In this document: in pieces, positions 1 through 5,525 of the stretch
How the letters are laid out: the number at the start of each line of letters is the position of its first letter
Position numbering within the stretch: position 1 is the stretch's first letter
Assembly: GCA_002401945.1 (NCBI GenBank)
Contig: NVUP01000023.1
Location: forward strand, 52,894 to 58,418
Length of the DNA stretch: 5,525 nucleotides
Direction: 5' to 3'
Origin: Paracoccaceae bacterium
GTDB taxonomy: Bacteria > Pseudomonadota > Alphaproteobacteria > Rhodobacterales > Rhodobacteraceae
Made by a program: the position numbers and the translations under genes
The notes under the pieces: model-generated
Told to the model about the DNA's origin: nothing
The model's input: the letters and a program-made list of their open reading frames with translations, nothing else
Databases searched by the model: none

Positions 1-471
1 GGTAAGTACAAGATCACCTGCTCGGGGGCGTCAGATTTTGCCCGCGTATATAAGGATACGGTTTTTGACGTCAGTTTCGACATCAAATTTGTCTCCTCCA
101 GCGGTCACTGGCAAGTCACGGTAACCAAGGTTCCCAAGGGGAGCAGATCTCCTACCAGTTCGGTCAATTGGAATGCGCAGACGATCAAGCTGGATTCTGA
201 AGACACCAAACTGAAGGATCTGCGCGGCACCGGTAAGGACAAAGACAAGCAGTCTCCGTTTGCGCATGAGTTTGGTCATGCGGTGGGGAATTCAAAACAC
301 AGTGCGGCGGCGCATGGCGATGAATACAAGGCGTCGAGCCCATTTCTTGCCGAAAAGGAGAGCATGATGAACATCGGTAACGAGCTAAAGAAACGCCATG
401 CGGATCACATCATTCTTGAGCTGAACAAGATGATCAAAGACACTGTATTCACAGTCAAAAGCGTCGGTTGA
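1..471 (+). CDS. Zincin-type zinc metallopeptidase, C-terminal fragment (5' end outside window)
   Basis: Frame 1 is open from the first base to a TGA at 469-471, giving the last 156 residues of a protein that begins upstream. The fragment starts with about 70 residues of beta-rich sequence. It then carries HEFGHAVGN (residues 89-97), the HExxH zinc-binding and catalytic motif with E90 as general base, followed by H100, H105 and GDEY (106-109) as possible third-ligand positions. A later SMMNIGNELKKRH stretch (residues 121-133) resembles the Met-turn that lies under the metal in metzincins. The ATG at 283 lies inside the active-site region, so it cannot be the true start. I infer a protein that cleaves other proteins; the substrate, exact peptidase family and any secretion signal cannot be seen. 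The gene is less GC-rich than the tat genes and is followed after 6 bases by a small secreted protein, probably co-transcribed. Confidence 0.75.
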   Translation, partial: GKYKITCSGASDFARVYKDTVFDVSFDIKFVSSSGHWQVTVTKVPKGSRSPTSSVNWNAQTIKLDSEDTKLKDLRGTGKDKDKQSPFAHEFGHAVGNSKHSAAAHGDEYKASSPFLAEKESMMNIGNELKKRHADHIILELNKMIKDTVFTVKSVG

Positions 472-477
472 GCGCGG

Positions 478-858
478 ATGATGAAACGTATTTTTCAAAT
501 CACAGTTTGCTTGATGGTGCTGGCCGCAATGCCAGTCCGGGCAAATCAAACATTGGAGGCGGGCGAGGTTATGGTCCCCCTAGACAATTCCCTGCAAGAG
601 TTATCCTTCACACAGGCCGAAAGTGAGTTTGGCCCAGTGTTGGAGCGTGATGAATTTGATTTGGCGGCGGAGCTGCCAGAGTTCCGCAACGAGCTGCCCG
701 ATCTGTTCGACCAATCTGCCATCACCAGCGGCACCCGCATTCTGGAGGCGACTTGGTCCTTTTCGGCCACCCAGAACCGAACCGTGTGGTTCAGGCGCGC
801 GGGTGACGCTTGGCGCTATGTGCATCATAAGGTCTGGGATAAGGGCGAGGAGTTTTAG
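478..858 (+). CDS. Small secreted protein of unknown function
   Basis: This is a 126-residue protein that I do not recognise. The N-terminus is a classical Sec signal peptide: positive residues (MMKR), a hydrophobic core (roughly residues 6-18) and a likely cleavage after VRA at about residue 22, so the mature protein of about 104 residues should be periplasmic or secreted. There is no lipobox cysteine at the cleavage site and no twin-arginine motif. The first half of the mature part is acidic; the end (from about residue 88) is richer in aromatic and basic residues, with TWSFSATQNRTVWFRR and a closing WRYVHHKVW. ATG codons at 478 and 481 are both possible starts and the upstream Shine-Dalgarno is weak. 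The gene begins 6 bases after the metallopeptidase stop, suggesting co-transcription and perhaps a partner, substrate or inhibitor of that enzyme. That role is inference from position only. Confidence 0.7.
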   Translation: MMKRIFQITVCLMVLAAMPVRANQTLEAGEVMVPLDNSLQELSFTQAESEFGPVLERDEFDLAAELPEFRNELPDLFDQSAITSGTRILEATWSFSATQNRTVWFRRAGDAWRYVHHKVWDKGEEF

Positions 859-909
859 CTCTGCGTTTAGACCCTGCGCGAAGGACCGCGTCTCCCGCTG
901 AGGTCGTCG

Positions 910-1584
910 CTACGTGGTGTCAGGATCGTAATCCTGTAGCCGCTTGCCCGGCTCGTCGACAAAAAGCTCTGGCAGAGCCGTGGCTGCTTCGATCAGATCC
1001 ACCCGGAACACCCGGAAATCCTCGCGGGTTTCACACCAGGCCGTAAGGGTCCAGACCCGACCCCAATATTCCATGTGCAGCGGCCGGATGGTGCGCTGGG
1101 TCAGCACACCGTCGATGCGGCGGTAGTCCAGCCGCAGTTTTTGCCGCGCCTTGATGGCGGCGCGCAGGGCGGGCATATGGGTGAAGCCCCGGGTGGCATT
1201 GGCAAAGGGGTAGACGGCGAATTTCCAGGCGTCGGCCTCGGCCACGGTGCTGGTGGGCAGCACGGCATCGATCTTGTCGGCCAGCGACAGGGCGGCGGCT
1301 TTTAGATCTGCATCAGCGGCCTCGGCAACAATGGCCATCCCTAGGTTCAGGGCTTCCAGTTCGGCGGCGGTCAGGGTGACGGGCGGCAGGGTGATGGCTT
1401 CGCGCACCATATAACCAACACCGCGTTCGCCCTCAACCGGCACACCCGAGGCGCTGAGAGTGTCCATGTCGCGGTAAATAGTGCGGACCGACACCTCGAG
1501 CCGGTCCGCGATGTCCTGGGCGCGGTGCAAATTTCCGTCGCGCAGGATCTGGATGATATCAAAAAGGCGGTCGGTGCGGCGCAT
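910..1584 (-). CDS. YafY-family HTH and WYL-domain transcriptional regulator
   Basis: This is a complete 224-residue DNA-binding regulator, close to the usual length of single-WYL YafY-type proteins. Residues 1-57 form a winged helix-turn-helix of the HTH_11 kind, with the typical opening RTDRLFDIIQILR, a recognition region VSVRTIYRDMDTL (31-43) and a wing ending in GERGVGYMV (52-60). A linker helix region follows (about 70-110). The WYL domain spans about residues 140-202, with the family pattern LDYRRIDG, TIRPLHMEYWGRVW, WTL in place of WYL (178-180), and CETREDFRVFRVDLI. WYL domains are thought to sense ligands or nucleic acids. The ATG at 1584 is preceded by AAGGG at about 7 bases. The gene lies 33 bases downstream of the alpha/beta-barrel gene on the same strand, so I infer co-transcription and control of that operon through the inverted repeat at 1971-1992. 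Confidence 0.9.
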   Translation of the reverse strand: MRRTDRLFDIIQILRDGNLHRAQDIADRLEVSVRTIYRDMDTLSASGVPVEGERGVGYMVREAITLPPVTLTAAELEALNLGMAIVAEAADADLKAAALSLADKIDAVLPTSTVAEADAWKFAVYPFANATRGFTHMPALRAAIKARQKLRLDYRRIDGVLTQRTIRPLHMEYWGRVWTLTAWCETREDFRVFRVDLIEAATALPELFVDEPGKRLQDYDPDTT

Positions 1585-1617
1585 GAGAGTACCCTTGTCC
1601 CGCGCCGACCACTTTCG

Positions 1618-1926
1618 TCAAGCAGCCATGTTCCACAGCACAGCTTCGTGCCGCATGACAACCGAGTTCGGGTCAATGGCAAGCATCAGCGATGCGGCGC
1701 AGTCTGCCGTCATAAAGGCAGCGGCTGCAGCCTTGGCGGTCTCCATGTCCGCCCAGACCACGTAATCTGTCCAGCGGCCATCTTCGCCCTCGCTGAGCTG
1801 CCGGTGTTGAAACCCAGGCAACGAGCGCACAAAGGCTTCGGTTCCTTTGCTCAATTCAACAAACTCAGCAGACTTGATATTGGCAGCCAGTGAGAAGGTC
1901 ACGATCTCCGCTACGGATTTGGTCAT
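1618..1926 (-). CDS. Antibiotic-biosynthesis-monooxygenase-like dimeric alpha/beta-barrel protein
   Basis: This is a complete 102-residue cytoplasmic protein with no signal peptide. The order of predicted elements fits a ferredoxin-like dimeric alpha/beta barrel: a first strand (AEIVTFSL, 6-13), a helix with SAEFVELSKGTEAFVRSLPG (19-38), paired strands with FQHRQLSEGEDGRWTDYVVW (39-58), an Ala-rich helix (METAKAAAAAF and on) and a last strand near VVMRHEAVLW. The SLPGF-to-DYVVW arrangement is characteristic of ABM-like proteins, which include cofactor-free monooxygenases, haem-binding proteins and many members without known activity. No substrate can be named. The start at 1926 is supported by AGGAG 8 bases upstream; the other nearby ATG (1934) runs into a stop after three codons. 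It is the first gene of an operon with the downstream WYL regulator, a layout typical of a small response gene with its own regulator. Confidence 0.75.
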   Translation of the reverse strand: MTKSVAEIVTFSLAANIKSAEFVELSKGTEAFVRSLPGFQHRQLSEGEDGRWTDYVVWADMETAKAAAAAFMTADCAASLMLAIDPNSVVMRHEAVLWNMAA

Positions 1927-1934
1927 TTGGTCAT

Positions 1935-1939
1935 CTCCT
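1935..1939 (-). promoter_or_regulatory. Ribosome binding site fixing the start of the alpha/beta-barrel gene
   Basis: Read on the minus strand, AGGAG is followed by 8 bases and then the ATG at 1926. A second ATG directly abuts this AGGAG but opens only a three-codon frame, so the site decides the start. Confidence 0.75.
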
Positions 1940-1970
1940 ATGTGTTGACGCTCTGGACCTAGCAGGGGGC

Positions 1971-1992
1971 AACTGACATAAACCTGTCAGTT
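1971..1992. promoter_or_regulatory. Perfect inverted repeat, probable operator of the WYL regulator
   Basis: AACTGACA (1971-1978) and TGTCAGTT (1985-1992) are exact reverse complements separated by TAAACC. The site is 44 bases upstream of the alpha/beta-barrel start on the minus strand and about 150 bases upstream of tatA. There is no T-tract on either side, so it does not look like a terminator. A dyad of this size upstream of an operon that encodes its own DNA-binding regulator is the usual arrangement for autoregulation. Binding by this protein is inferred. I could not place a convincing -35/-10 pair around it, though CTGACA in one arm resembles a -35 hexamer. Confidence 0.6.
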
Positions 1993-2085
1993 GAGGTTCA
2001 TCACCACTGGAAATTCTGTAAAACCGCCTTGGAAGAGGCCGTCAGACCGGGGTTGTTGCTTTTCGTCAAAGAGCACCGGGCGTAG

Positions 2086-2105
2086 AACGACTAGTGAAAC
2101 GACTA
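2086..2105. repeat. Short direct repeat in the tat operon leader
   Basis: AACGACTA occurs at 2086-2093 and again at 2098-2105, a 12-base period close to one helical turn, about 40 bases upstream of the tatA start. It could be a tandem protein-binding site or chance; no further copy was seen. Confidence 0.3.
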
Positions 2106-2131
2106 CACGGTGCGGATGGGTGCCGAAACTT

Positions 2132-2138
2132 AAGGAGA
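2132..2138 (+). promoter_or_regulatory. Strong ribosome binding site of tatA
   Basis: AAGGAGA lies 7 bases before the ATG at 2146. It is the strongest Shine-Dalgarno in the window, consistent with TatA being the most abundant Tat component. It also rules out the overlapping open frame beginning at 2094. Confidence 0.8.
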
Positions 2139-2145
2139 CATTCTC

Positions 2146-2361
2146 ATGTTGAACAATATTGGCCCAATGGGCTTGCTGCTGATCGCTGTTGTGGTTCTGG
2201 TGCTGTTTGGCCGCGGCAAAATCAGCTCGTTGATGGGCGAAGTGGGCAAAGGCATCACCTCGTTCAAGAAAGGCATTAGCGAAGGCACCAAAGAGCTGGA
2301 AGAAGATGTCGCCGACGCCGCCAAAGACGTGACCCCGGAAACCGACAAAGACAAGGCGTAA
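2146..2361 (+). CDS. tatA: Sec-independent protein translocase subunit TatA
   Basis: TatA is the pore-forming or membrane-thinning subunit that assembles on a substrate-loaded TatBC complex to move folded twin-arginine proteins across the inner membrane. The 71-residue protein has the full family layout: a short N-terminus, one hydrophobic membrane helix (about residues 7-20), the conserved FG hinge (F21-G22) in FGRGKI, an amphipathic helix with [14 protein letters not shown] (30-43), and a charged, disordered tail rich in Glu, Asp and Lys. By spacing to the hinge, the polar residue corresponding to E. coli Gln8 is replaced by a glycine (G9), leaving only N3/N4 and small residues near the periplasmic end. 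It is the first gene of the operon, 6 bases ahead of tatB. Differences in length and tail separate it from TatB. Confidence 0.93.
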   Translation: MLNNIGPMGLLLIAVVVLVLFGRGKISSLMGEVGKGITSFKKGISEGTKELEEDVADAAKDVTPETDKDKA

Positions 2362-2367
2362 ACGCTG

Positions 2368-2853
2368 ATGTTTGATTTGGGTTTGACCGAAATGCTGGTG
2401 GTCGGTGTGGTGGCGCTGATTGTGGTTGGTCCCAAAGACCTGCCGGTGATGTTTCGGACTGTTGGACGGTTTGTTGGCAAGGCCAAGGGCATGGCGCGCG
2501 AGTTCAGCAGCGCCATGAACGATGCGGCCGACCAGTCCGGCATGAAGGACGTTGCCAAGGGGCTGAAGGCGGCAACCAATCCGATGTCCACGGCGATGGA
2601 CGGGGTCCGGGACGCGGCGCAGGATATGGCCAAAAGCATGGACCTGACCGGCACCGGCCCTGGCGCTGGAAAAATTGACCCGAACAGCGAGACTGGGAAA
2701 CTGGCGGCTGAACGGGCCGAAGACATCAAGAAAATTCAGGCCTCCACGGCGCGCGCAGCCGCGGACCGCAAAGCCCGCGAAGCCACCGAGGCCTTGGCCA
2801 AGGCGGATGAGGCGGAGGCGGCCCTGAACACGGATAATGAGAGTAAATCATGA
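2368..2853 (+). CDS. tatB: Sec-independent protein translocase subunit TatB
   Basis: TatB pairs with TatC to form the receptor for twin-arginine signal peptides at the inner membrane. The 161-residue protein starts [21 protein letters not shown], with the characteristic glutamate E8 in the membrane helix (about 5-20), the conserved GP hinge (G21-P22) and then [24 protein letters not shown], the amphipathic helix typical of TatB. The rest is a long polar region, with repeated Ala/Met/Lys helical stretches up to about residue 92, a Gly/Pro-containing break (94-108), and an Ala/Glu/Lys/Arg-rich probable helix or coiled coil (111-152). The start at 2368 has only a weak AAGG 11 bases upstream, suggesting translation coupled to tatA, whose stop is 6 bases away. 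Its TGA overlaps the tatC ATG as ATGA. Confidence 0.93.
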   Translation: MFDLGLTEMLVVGVVALIVVGPKDLPVMFRTVGRFVGKAKGMAREFSSAMNDAADQSGMKDVAKGLKAATNPMSTAMDGVRDAAQDMAKSMDLTGTGPGAGKIDPNSETGKLAAERAEDIKKIQASTARAAADRKAREATEALAKADEAEAALNTDNESKS

Positions 2854-3830
2854 GCCAGACTGACGAGATCGAGGACAGCTCAGCCCCGCTGATCGAACAC
2901 CTGGCTGAGCTTCGGACGCGATTGATCCGGGCTGTGGCGGCTTTTGCCGTTGGGGTTATTCTGGTGTTTATCGTCGCAGAACCGATCCTGCAGTTCCTGT
3001 TGGAACCCATTGAGTCGACCCTGAGGGACCTTGGCGATCCGTCGCCCACTCTGCAATACACCAGCCCGCAGGAATACCTGTTTACGCTGTTCCGAATCTC
3101 TATGGTGTTTGGCTTTGCGCTGACCTTCCCGGTGATTGGGTTTCAGCTTTGGCGGTTTGTTGCACCGGGTCTTTACAAGACCGAAAAGGCAGCGTTTTTA
3201 CCGTTCCTTGTGGCCTCGCCAGTGATGTTCCTGATCGGTGCATCCTTTGCCCATTTTGTGGTAACACCTTTGGCAATGAACTTTTTCCTGGGCTTTGCCG
3301 ATGTATCGTCAATTTTTGCCAATCTGATGTCTAACGCGGTCAATGGCCTGCCCTCGGGTGCCGCCGTGGTGCCGGAAACCAGCGACGGTATCCGCATTAC
3401 CTTCTTTGGTAAGGTGAACGAATCTCTGGATATTACGCTGAAGTTCATCATGGCCTTTGGCCTGTGTTTCCAGCTGCCGGTGCTGCTGACCCTGATGGGC
3501 AAGGCAGGTCTGGTCAGCGCCGAGGGGCTGAAGTCGGTGCGCAAATACGCGGTGGTGGCGATCTTGCTGCTGGCCGCCTTGGTGACACCGCCGGATGTGA
3601 TCACCCAGGTCATCCTGTTTGTGGTTGTTTACGGCCTGTACGAGATCTCGATCTTCCTGGTTGGCCGCGTCGAAATCAAACGTGAGGCCAAACTGCGCGC
3701 CGAAGGGTATTACGACGACGAGGATGAAGACGGTGATATTGATCCTGCTGACGCCGAACCCCATTTCGACGACCCACTGCTGGCGGAGTTCGATGAGGAC
3801 GACGAGGGTGATGACAGCAAGGATAAATAG
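2850..3830 (+). CDS. tatC: Sec-independent protein translocase subunit TatC
   Basis: TatC is the polytopic core of the Tat receptor and binds the twin-arginine motif on the cytoplasmic side. The 326-residue sequence has the N-terminal signature [11 protein letters not shown] (15-25) and six membrane helices at about 25-48, 78-100, 116-140, 196-216, 233-247 and 250-270. The signal-binding glutamate (E. coli E103) is present as E112 in GLYKTEK, and the conserved TPPDV is at 246-250 with D249 matching E. coli D211. The intramembrane E. coli E170 position is Q208 in FGLCFQLP. Compared with E. coli TatC (about 258 residues) the extra length lies in the loop between helices 3 and 4 (about 149-195) and in a C-terminal cytoplasmic tail where 21 of the last 38 residues are Asp or Glu. 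It overlaps tatB by 4 bases, with GAGAG 6 bases upstream of the ATG. Confidence 0.95.
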   Translation: MSQTDEIEDSSAPLIEHLAELRTRLIRAVAAFAVGVILVFIVAEPILQFLLEPIESTLRDLGDPSPTLQYTSPQEYLFTLFRISMVFGFALTFPVIGFQLWRFVAPGLYKTEKAAFLPFLVASPVMFLIGASFAHFVVTPLAMNFFLGFADVSSIFANLMSNAVNGLPSGAAVVPETSDGIRITFFGKVNESLDITLKFIMAFGLCFQLPVLLTLMGKAGLVSAEGLKSVRKYAVVAILLLAALVTPPDVITQVILFVVVYGLYEISIFLVGRVEIKREAKLRAEGYYDDEDEDGDIDPADAEPHFDDPLLAEFDEDDEGDDSKDK

Positions 3831-3850
3831 GTCCGAAGTGTAAGATGATT

Positions 3851-3880
3851 AAAAGGCGCGCCAGAGATGGCGCGCCTTTT
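3851..3880 (+). terminator. Rho-independent terminator of the tat operon
   Basis: A perfect 12-bp stem (AAAAGGCGCGCC at 3851-3862 and GGCGCGCCTTTT at 3869-3880) encloses the loop AGAGAT, 20 bases after the tatC stop. The A-tract on the left and T-tract on the right make it look symmetric, but only the + strand has a gene running into it. It separates the tat operon from the ATPase gene. Confidence 0.9.
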
Positions 3881-3960
3881 GTATGTGGGGGCGGCTGAAC
3901 TGCATTCAAAGTGCCTCTTGTTGAGCGCTTTGGAACATGGTTGAAACAGCCAAGATGAAT

Positions 3961-3966
3961 GGGAGA
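3961..3966 (+). promoter_or_regulatory. Ribosome binding site of the DUF815 ATPase gene
   Basis: GGGAGA is followed after 5 bases by the ATG at 3972. It supports this start and shows that the gene has its own translation signal after the terminator. A promoter must lie in 3881-3960, but I could not assign hexamers with confidence. Confidence 0.65.
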
Positions 3967-3971
3967 CCCTG

Positions 3972-4814
3972 ATGGATCAGAACGCATTGACCCGTATCGC
4001 CGAAGCCTTGGAGCGGATGTCGCCAGCGCCGCTGGACGCGCCTGACTTTGCTGCGGCCTCGGCCTTTGTTTGGCATGTGGAGCCTGAGCGTCTGGAGCCG
4101 GTGCAGGACATCAGCCGGGTGGATCTGGACCTGTTGGTCGGAATCAACCGGTCACGTGATACCCTGCTGGAGAACAGCCGCCGTTTTGCCCGTGGCCATG
4201 GCGCCAACAATGCGCTGCTGTGGGGCGCCCGTGGTATGGGCAAGTCGAGCTTGGTCAAGGCGGTGCACGGGGCGCTACTGGCGGATCATCCGGATTTGAA
4301 ACTGGTCGAGTTGCAGCGCGATGATCTGCCCTCGGTGTCGCGTTTGCTGCATCATCTGCGCAATGCGCCGCATCGGTTCATTCTATTCTGCGATGACCTG
4401 TCGTTCAGCCATGACGACCAGCACTACAAAAGCCTGAAGGCGGTGCTGGATGGTGGCATTGAGGGTCGGCCAGAAAACGTAGTGTTCTACGCCACCTCAA
4501 ACCGCCGTCACCTGATGCCGCGCGAGATGATTGAAAACGAACGTTCCAACGCCATCAGCCCGTCCGAAGCGGTCGAAGAAAAGGTTTCCCTGTCCGACCG
4601 ATTTGGCCTGTGGTTGGGCTTCCATCCCTGCGATCAAGACGAATACCTGGCAATGATCAACGGCTATTGCGCGGCGCATGGGCTCGATATTGACAGCGTT
4701 ACCCTGCGGGGTGAGGCGCTTGAATGGCAGGCCACGCGCGGCGCCCGGTCTGGCCGCGTCGCTTGGCAGTTCTTTGTTGATTTGGCGGGACGTCAAGGCA
4801 TCGCTCTGCGCTAA
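3972..4814 (+). CDS. DUF815-family P-loop (AAA-type) ATPase
   Basis: This is a complete 280-residue cytoplasmic ATPase matching the DUF815 family of AAA-like proteins, whose cellular role is not established. An N-terminal helical part (1-50) leads into VGINRSRDTLLENSRRFARG, then the Walker A loop GARGMGKS (85-92, K91), the Walker B strand FILFCDD (136-142), a sensor-1 strand VVFYATSNRRHL (170-181, N177), SLSDRFGLWL (206-215) with R210 as a possible arginine finger, and a C-terminal lid containing SGRVAWQF (260-267). No substrate-binding or protease domain is fused to it. It stands alone between the tat terminator and the convergent LytM gene. Its repeated position beside tat in this bacterial group, which I recall rather than computed, hints at an envelope-related or quality-control role, but nothing in the sequence proves that. 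Confidence 0.9.
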   Translation: MDQNALTRIAEALERMSPAPLDAPDFAAASAFVWHVEPERLEPVQDISRVDLDLLVGINRSRDTLLENSRRFARGHGANNALLWGARGMGKSSLVKAVHGALLADHPDLKLVELQRDDLPSVSRLLHHLRNAPHRFILFCDDLSFSHDDQHYKSLKAVLDGGIEGRPENVVFYATSNRRHLMPREMIENERSNAISPSEAVEEKVSLSDRFGLWLGFHPCDQDEYLAMINGYCAAHGLDIDSVTLRGEALEWQATRGARSGRVAWQFFVDLAGRQGIALR

Positions 4815-4846
4815 CAGCCCATCACCCGCGCCAGCTTCTTCTTGTT

Positions 4847-4866
4847 AAAAATACCTGCGCCGCAGG
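4847..4866 (-). terminator. Probable terminator of the LysM/LytM gene
   Basis: On the minus strand CCTGCGGCGCAGG (a stem of 5 bp with a 3-base loop) is followed by TATTTTT, 31 bases past the stop of the LytM gene. The stem is short but GC-rich and the U-tract lies on the correct side. It sits in the 83-base gap between convergent genes and would stop only the minus-strand transcript. Confidence 0.6.
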
Positions 4867-4897
4867 CATGGCGCCAACGGTGCCAATATTTCAGAGG

Positions 4898-5525
4898 TTA
4901 TTGTAAATAGGGCAGCGGGTCGACCGAGTCGAAGCCGTCGCGCACCTCAAAGTGCACATAGGCATCCTCACCACCGCGCAGGGTGGCGATGGTCTGGCCG
5001 CGGTTGACATGGTCGCCCTTGTTGATTTCGATGTTTTCAACGTTGGCATAAACGGTCAGCAGTTTGTCATCGTGCCGTATGACAATGATTGGCACTTTGT
5101 TGGAATCTGCGGTGATGGCGGCAACGGTGCCGCTGCGGGCGGCCCTGACCGGGGTTCCGGCGGCGGCGGCGATGTCGATGCCGTCATTCTTGCCCTTGGA
5201 ATAGGTGCGAATGATTTTGCCCTGCACCGGAAAACTCATGGCGGCCTGACTGTTGCGGGTTGGCTCGGGGACGTCAACCTGGGGCAGGACTTGAGCCTCG
5301 GCTGCCGGGGCCACAGTTTCCTGCGGCAGCGGTTTGGTCGAACTGGGCGGTGCCGGAGTGGCGGTGCCCTGGCCCGGTTCGGTAACCCTTGTCGCGGCCA
5401 CTGGGGTCACAGAGGCGGGGGCTGATTGATCCTTGAGCGGGATCAGCAGGTATTGACCCTCGCGGATGGCAAAATCACTGCCCAGCCCGTTCCATTCGGC
5501 CAGCGCCTTGACCGGGACTTGGTAC
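4898..5525 (-). CDS. LysM and degenerate LytM (M23) domain envelope protein, NlpD-like (N-terminus outside window)
   Basis: The minus-strand frame is open from the window edge to a TAA at 4898, giving the last 208 residues. Residues 1-30 (VPVKALAEWNGLG, then IREGQYLLIPL) are the end of a LysM peptidoglycan-binding repeat. A Pro/Ala/Thr-rich linker follows (about 31-97), then a LytM domain (about 98-208) with FPVQGKIIRTYSKGKNDGIDIA, VRAARSGTVAAI, KGDHVNRGQTIATL and VHFEVR. The usual ligand pattern HxxxD is NDGID (N113, D117), the YxH position is YAN (N161) and the HxH position is YVH (Y189, H191). Three of the histidines of active M23 peptidases are therefore missing, in the same way as in E. 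coli NlpD. I infer a periplasmic or outer-membrane activator of a cell-wall amidase rather than a hydrolase. The GTG at 5410 is internal, because the LysM part continues upstream in frame. Confidence 0.85.
   Translation of the reverse strand, partial: YQVPVKALAEWNGLGSDFAIREGQYLLIPLKDQSAPASVTPVAATRVTEPGQGTATPAPPSSTKPLPQETVAPAAEAQVLPQVDVPEPTRNSQAAMSFPVQGKIIRTYSKGKNDGIDIAAAAGTPVRAARSGTVAAITADSNKVPIIVIRHDDKLLTVYANVENIEINKGDHVNRGQTIATLRGGEDAYVHFEVRDGFDSVDPLPYLQ

Noticed and set aside
31..279. Minus-strand open frame opposite the metallopeptidase
   Set aside because: It lies fully inside the frame that encodes the HExxH protein and has no recognisable features.
859..909. Possible terminator between the convergent secreted-protein and WYL-regulator genes
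   Set aside because: Only short interrupted complementarity (GAC/GTC and GCG/CGC with a bulge) and no T-tract on either strand.
2130..2729. Long minus-strand open frame (199 codons) antisense to tatA and tatB
   Set aside because: It overlaps two certain tat genes, its product is Ser/Thr/Pro-rich low-complexity sequence typical of a shadow frame, and it has no recognisable domain.
3309..3764. Minus-strand open frame antisense to tatC
   Set aside because: The product is Gln/His-rich with no domain. It is explained by codon bias of tatC on the other strand.
3881..3960. Promoter hexamers for the ATPase gene (TTGTTG near 3918 with TTGAAA near 3941)
   Set aside because: The spacing is acceptable, but the -10 match is too poor to list as a feature.
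4867..4878. 12-base sequence CATGGCGCCAAC repeated from within the ATPase gene (4197-4208)
   Set aside because: Built around the common palindrome GGCGCC, only two copies, one inside coding sequence and no flanking similarity, so probably chance.
4952..5425. Plus-strand open frame opposite the LytM gene
   Set aside because: A Gly-rich translation of the complementary strand of a well-supported LytM coding region.

Overview
The window looks like a chromosomal piece of an alphaproteobacterium of the Rhodobacterales (Roseobacter group). The reasons are the TatA/TatB/TatC sequence style (for example the TatA stretch [16 protein letters not shown] and the TatC motif FGLCFQLPV), the moderately GC-rich core genes, and the order tatA-tatB-tatC, DUF815 ATPase, LytM/M23 protein, which I recall from that group. 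The assignment rests on sequence style and gene order, not on a database search.

Left region (1-858, + strand): the 3' end of a gene for a zincin-type metallopeptidase (HExxH plus a Met-turn-like segment), followed after 6 bases by a small secreted protein of unknown function. The two probably share a transcript. This part is less GC-rich than the rest and looks like accessory DNA.

Middle-left (910-1926, - strand): an apparent two-gene operon of a small dimeric alpha/beta-barrel (antibiotic-biosynthesis-monooxygenase-like) protein followed by a YafY-type HTH-WYL regulator. A perfect 8-bp inverted repeat with a 6-base spacer (1971-1992) lies just upstream of the first gene and is the best candidate operator for the regulator.

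Centre (2146-3880, + strand): the complete twin-arginine translocation operon tatA-tatB-tatC, with a strong ribosome binding site, tight gene spacing (6 bases, then a 4-base overlap) and a 12-bp-stem intrinsic terminator. TatC is longer than its E. coli counterpart because of a larger third periplasmic-side loop and a very acidic cytoplasmic tail.

Right (3972-5525): a DUF815-family P-loop ATPase on the + strand, then, convergently, the C-terminal part of a LysM plus LytM (M23) envelope protein. Its LytM domain has lost several zinc ligands, as in E. coli NlpD, so it is more likely an amidase activator than an enzyme. In E. coli the cell-separation amidases AmiA and AmiC are Tat substrates activated by LytM factors, so the proximity of tat to an NlpD-like gene makes functional sense.

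No tRNA, rRNA, CRISPR array, insertion sequence or stretch of more than 300 bases without a gene was seen. The longest non-coding stretch (1927-2145) holds the leaders of the two divergent operons. I see no clearly new multi-gene system here; the least explained parts are the metallopeptidase/secreted-protein pair and the palindrome-controlled WYL operon.
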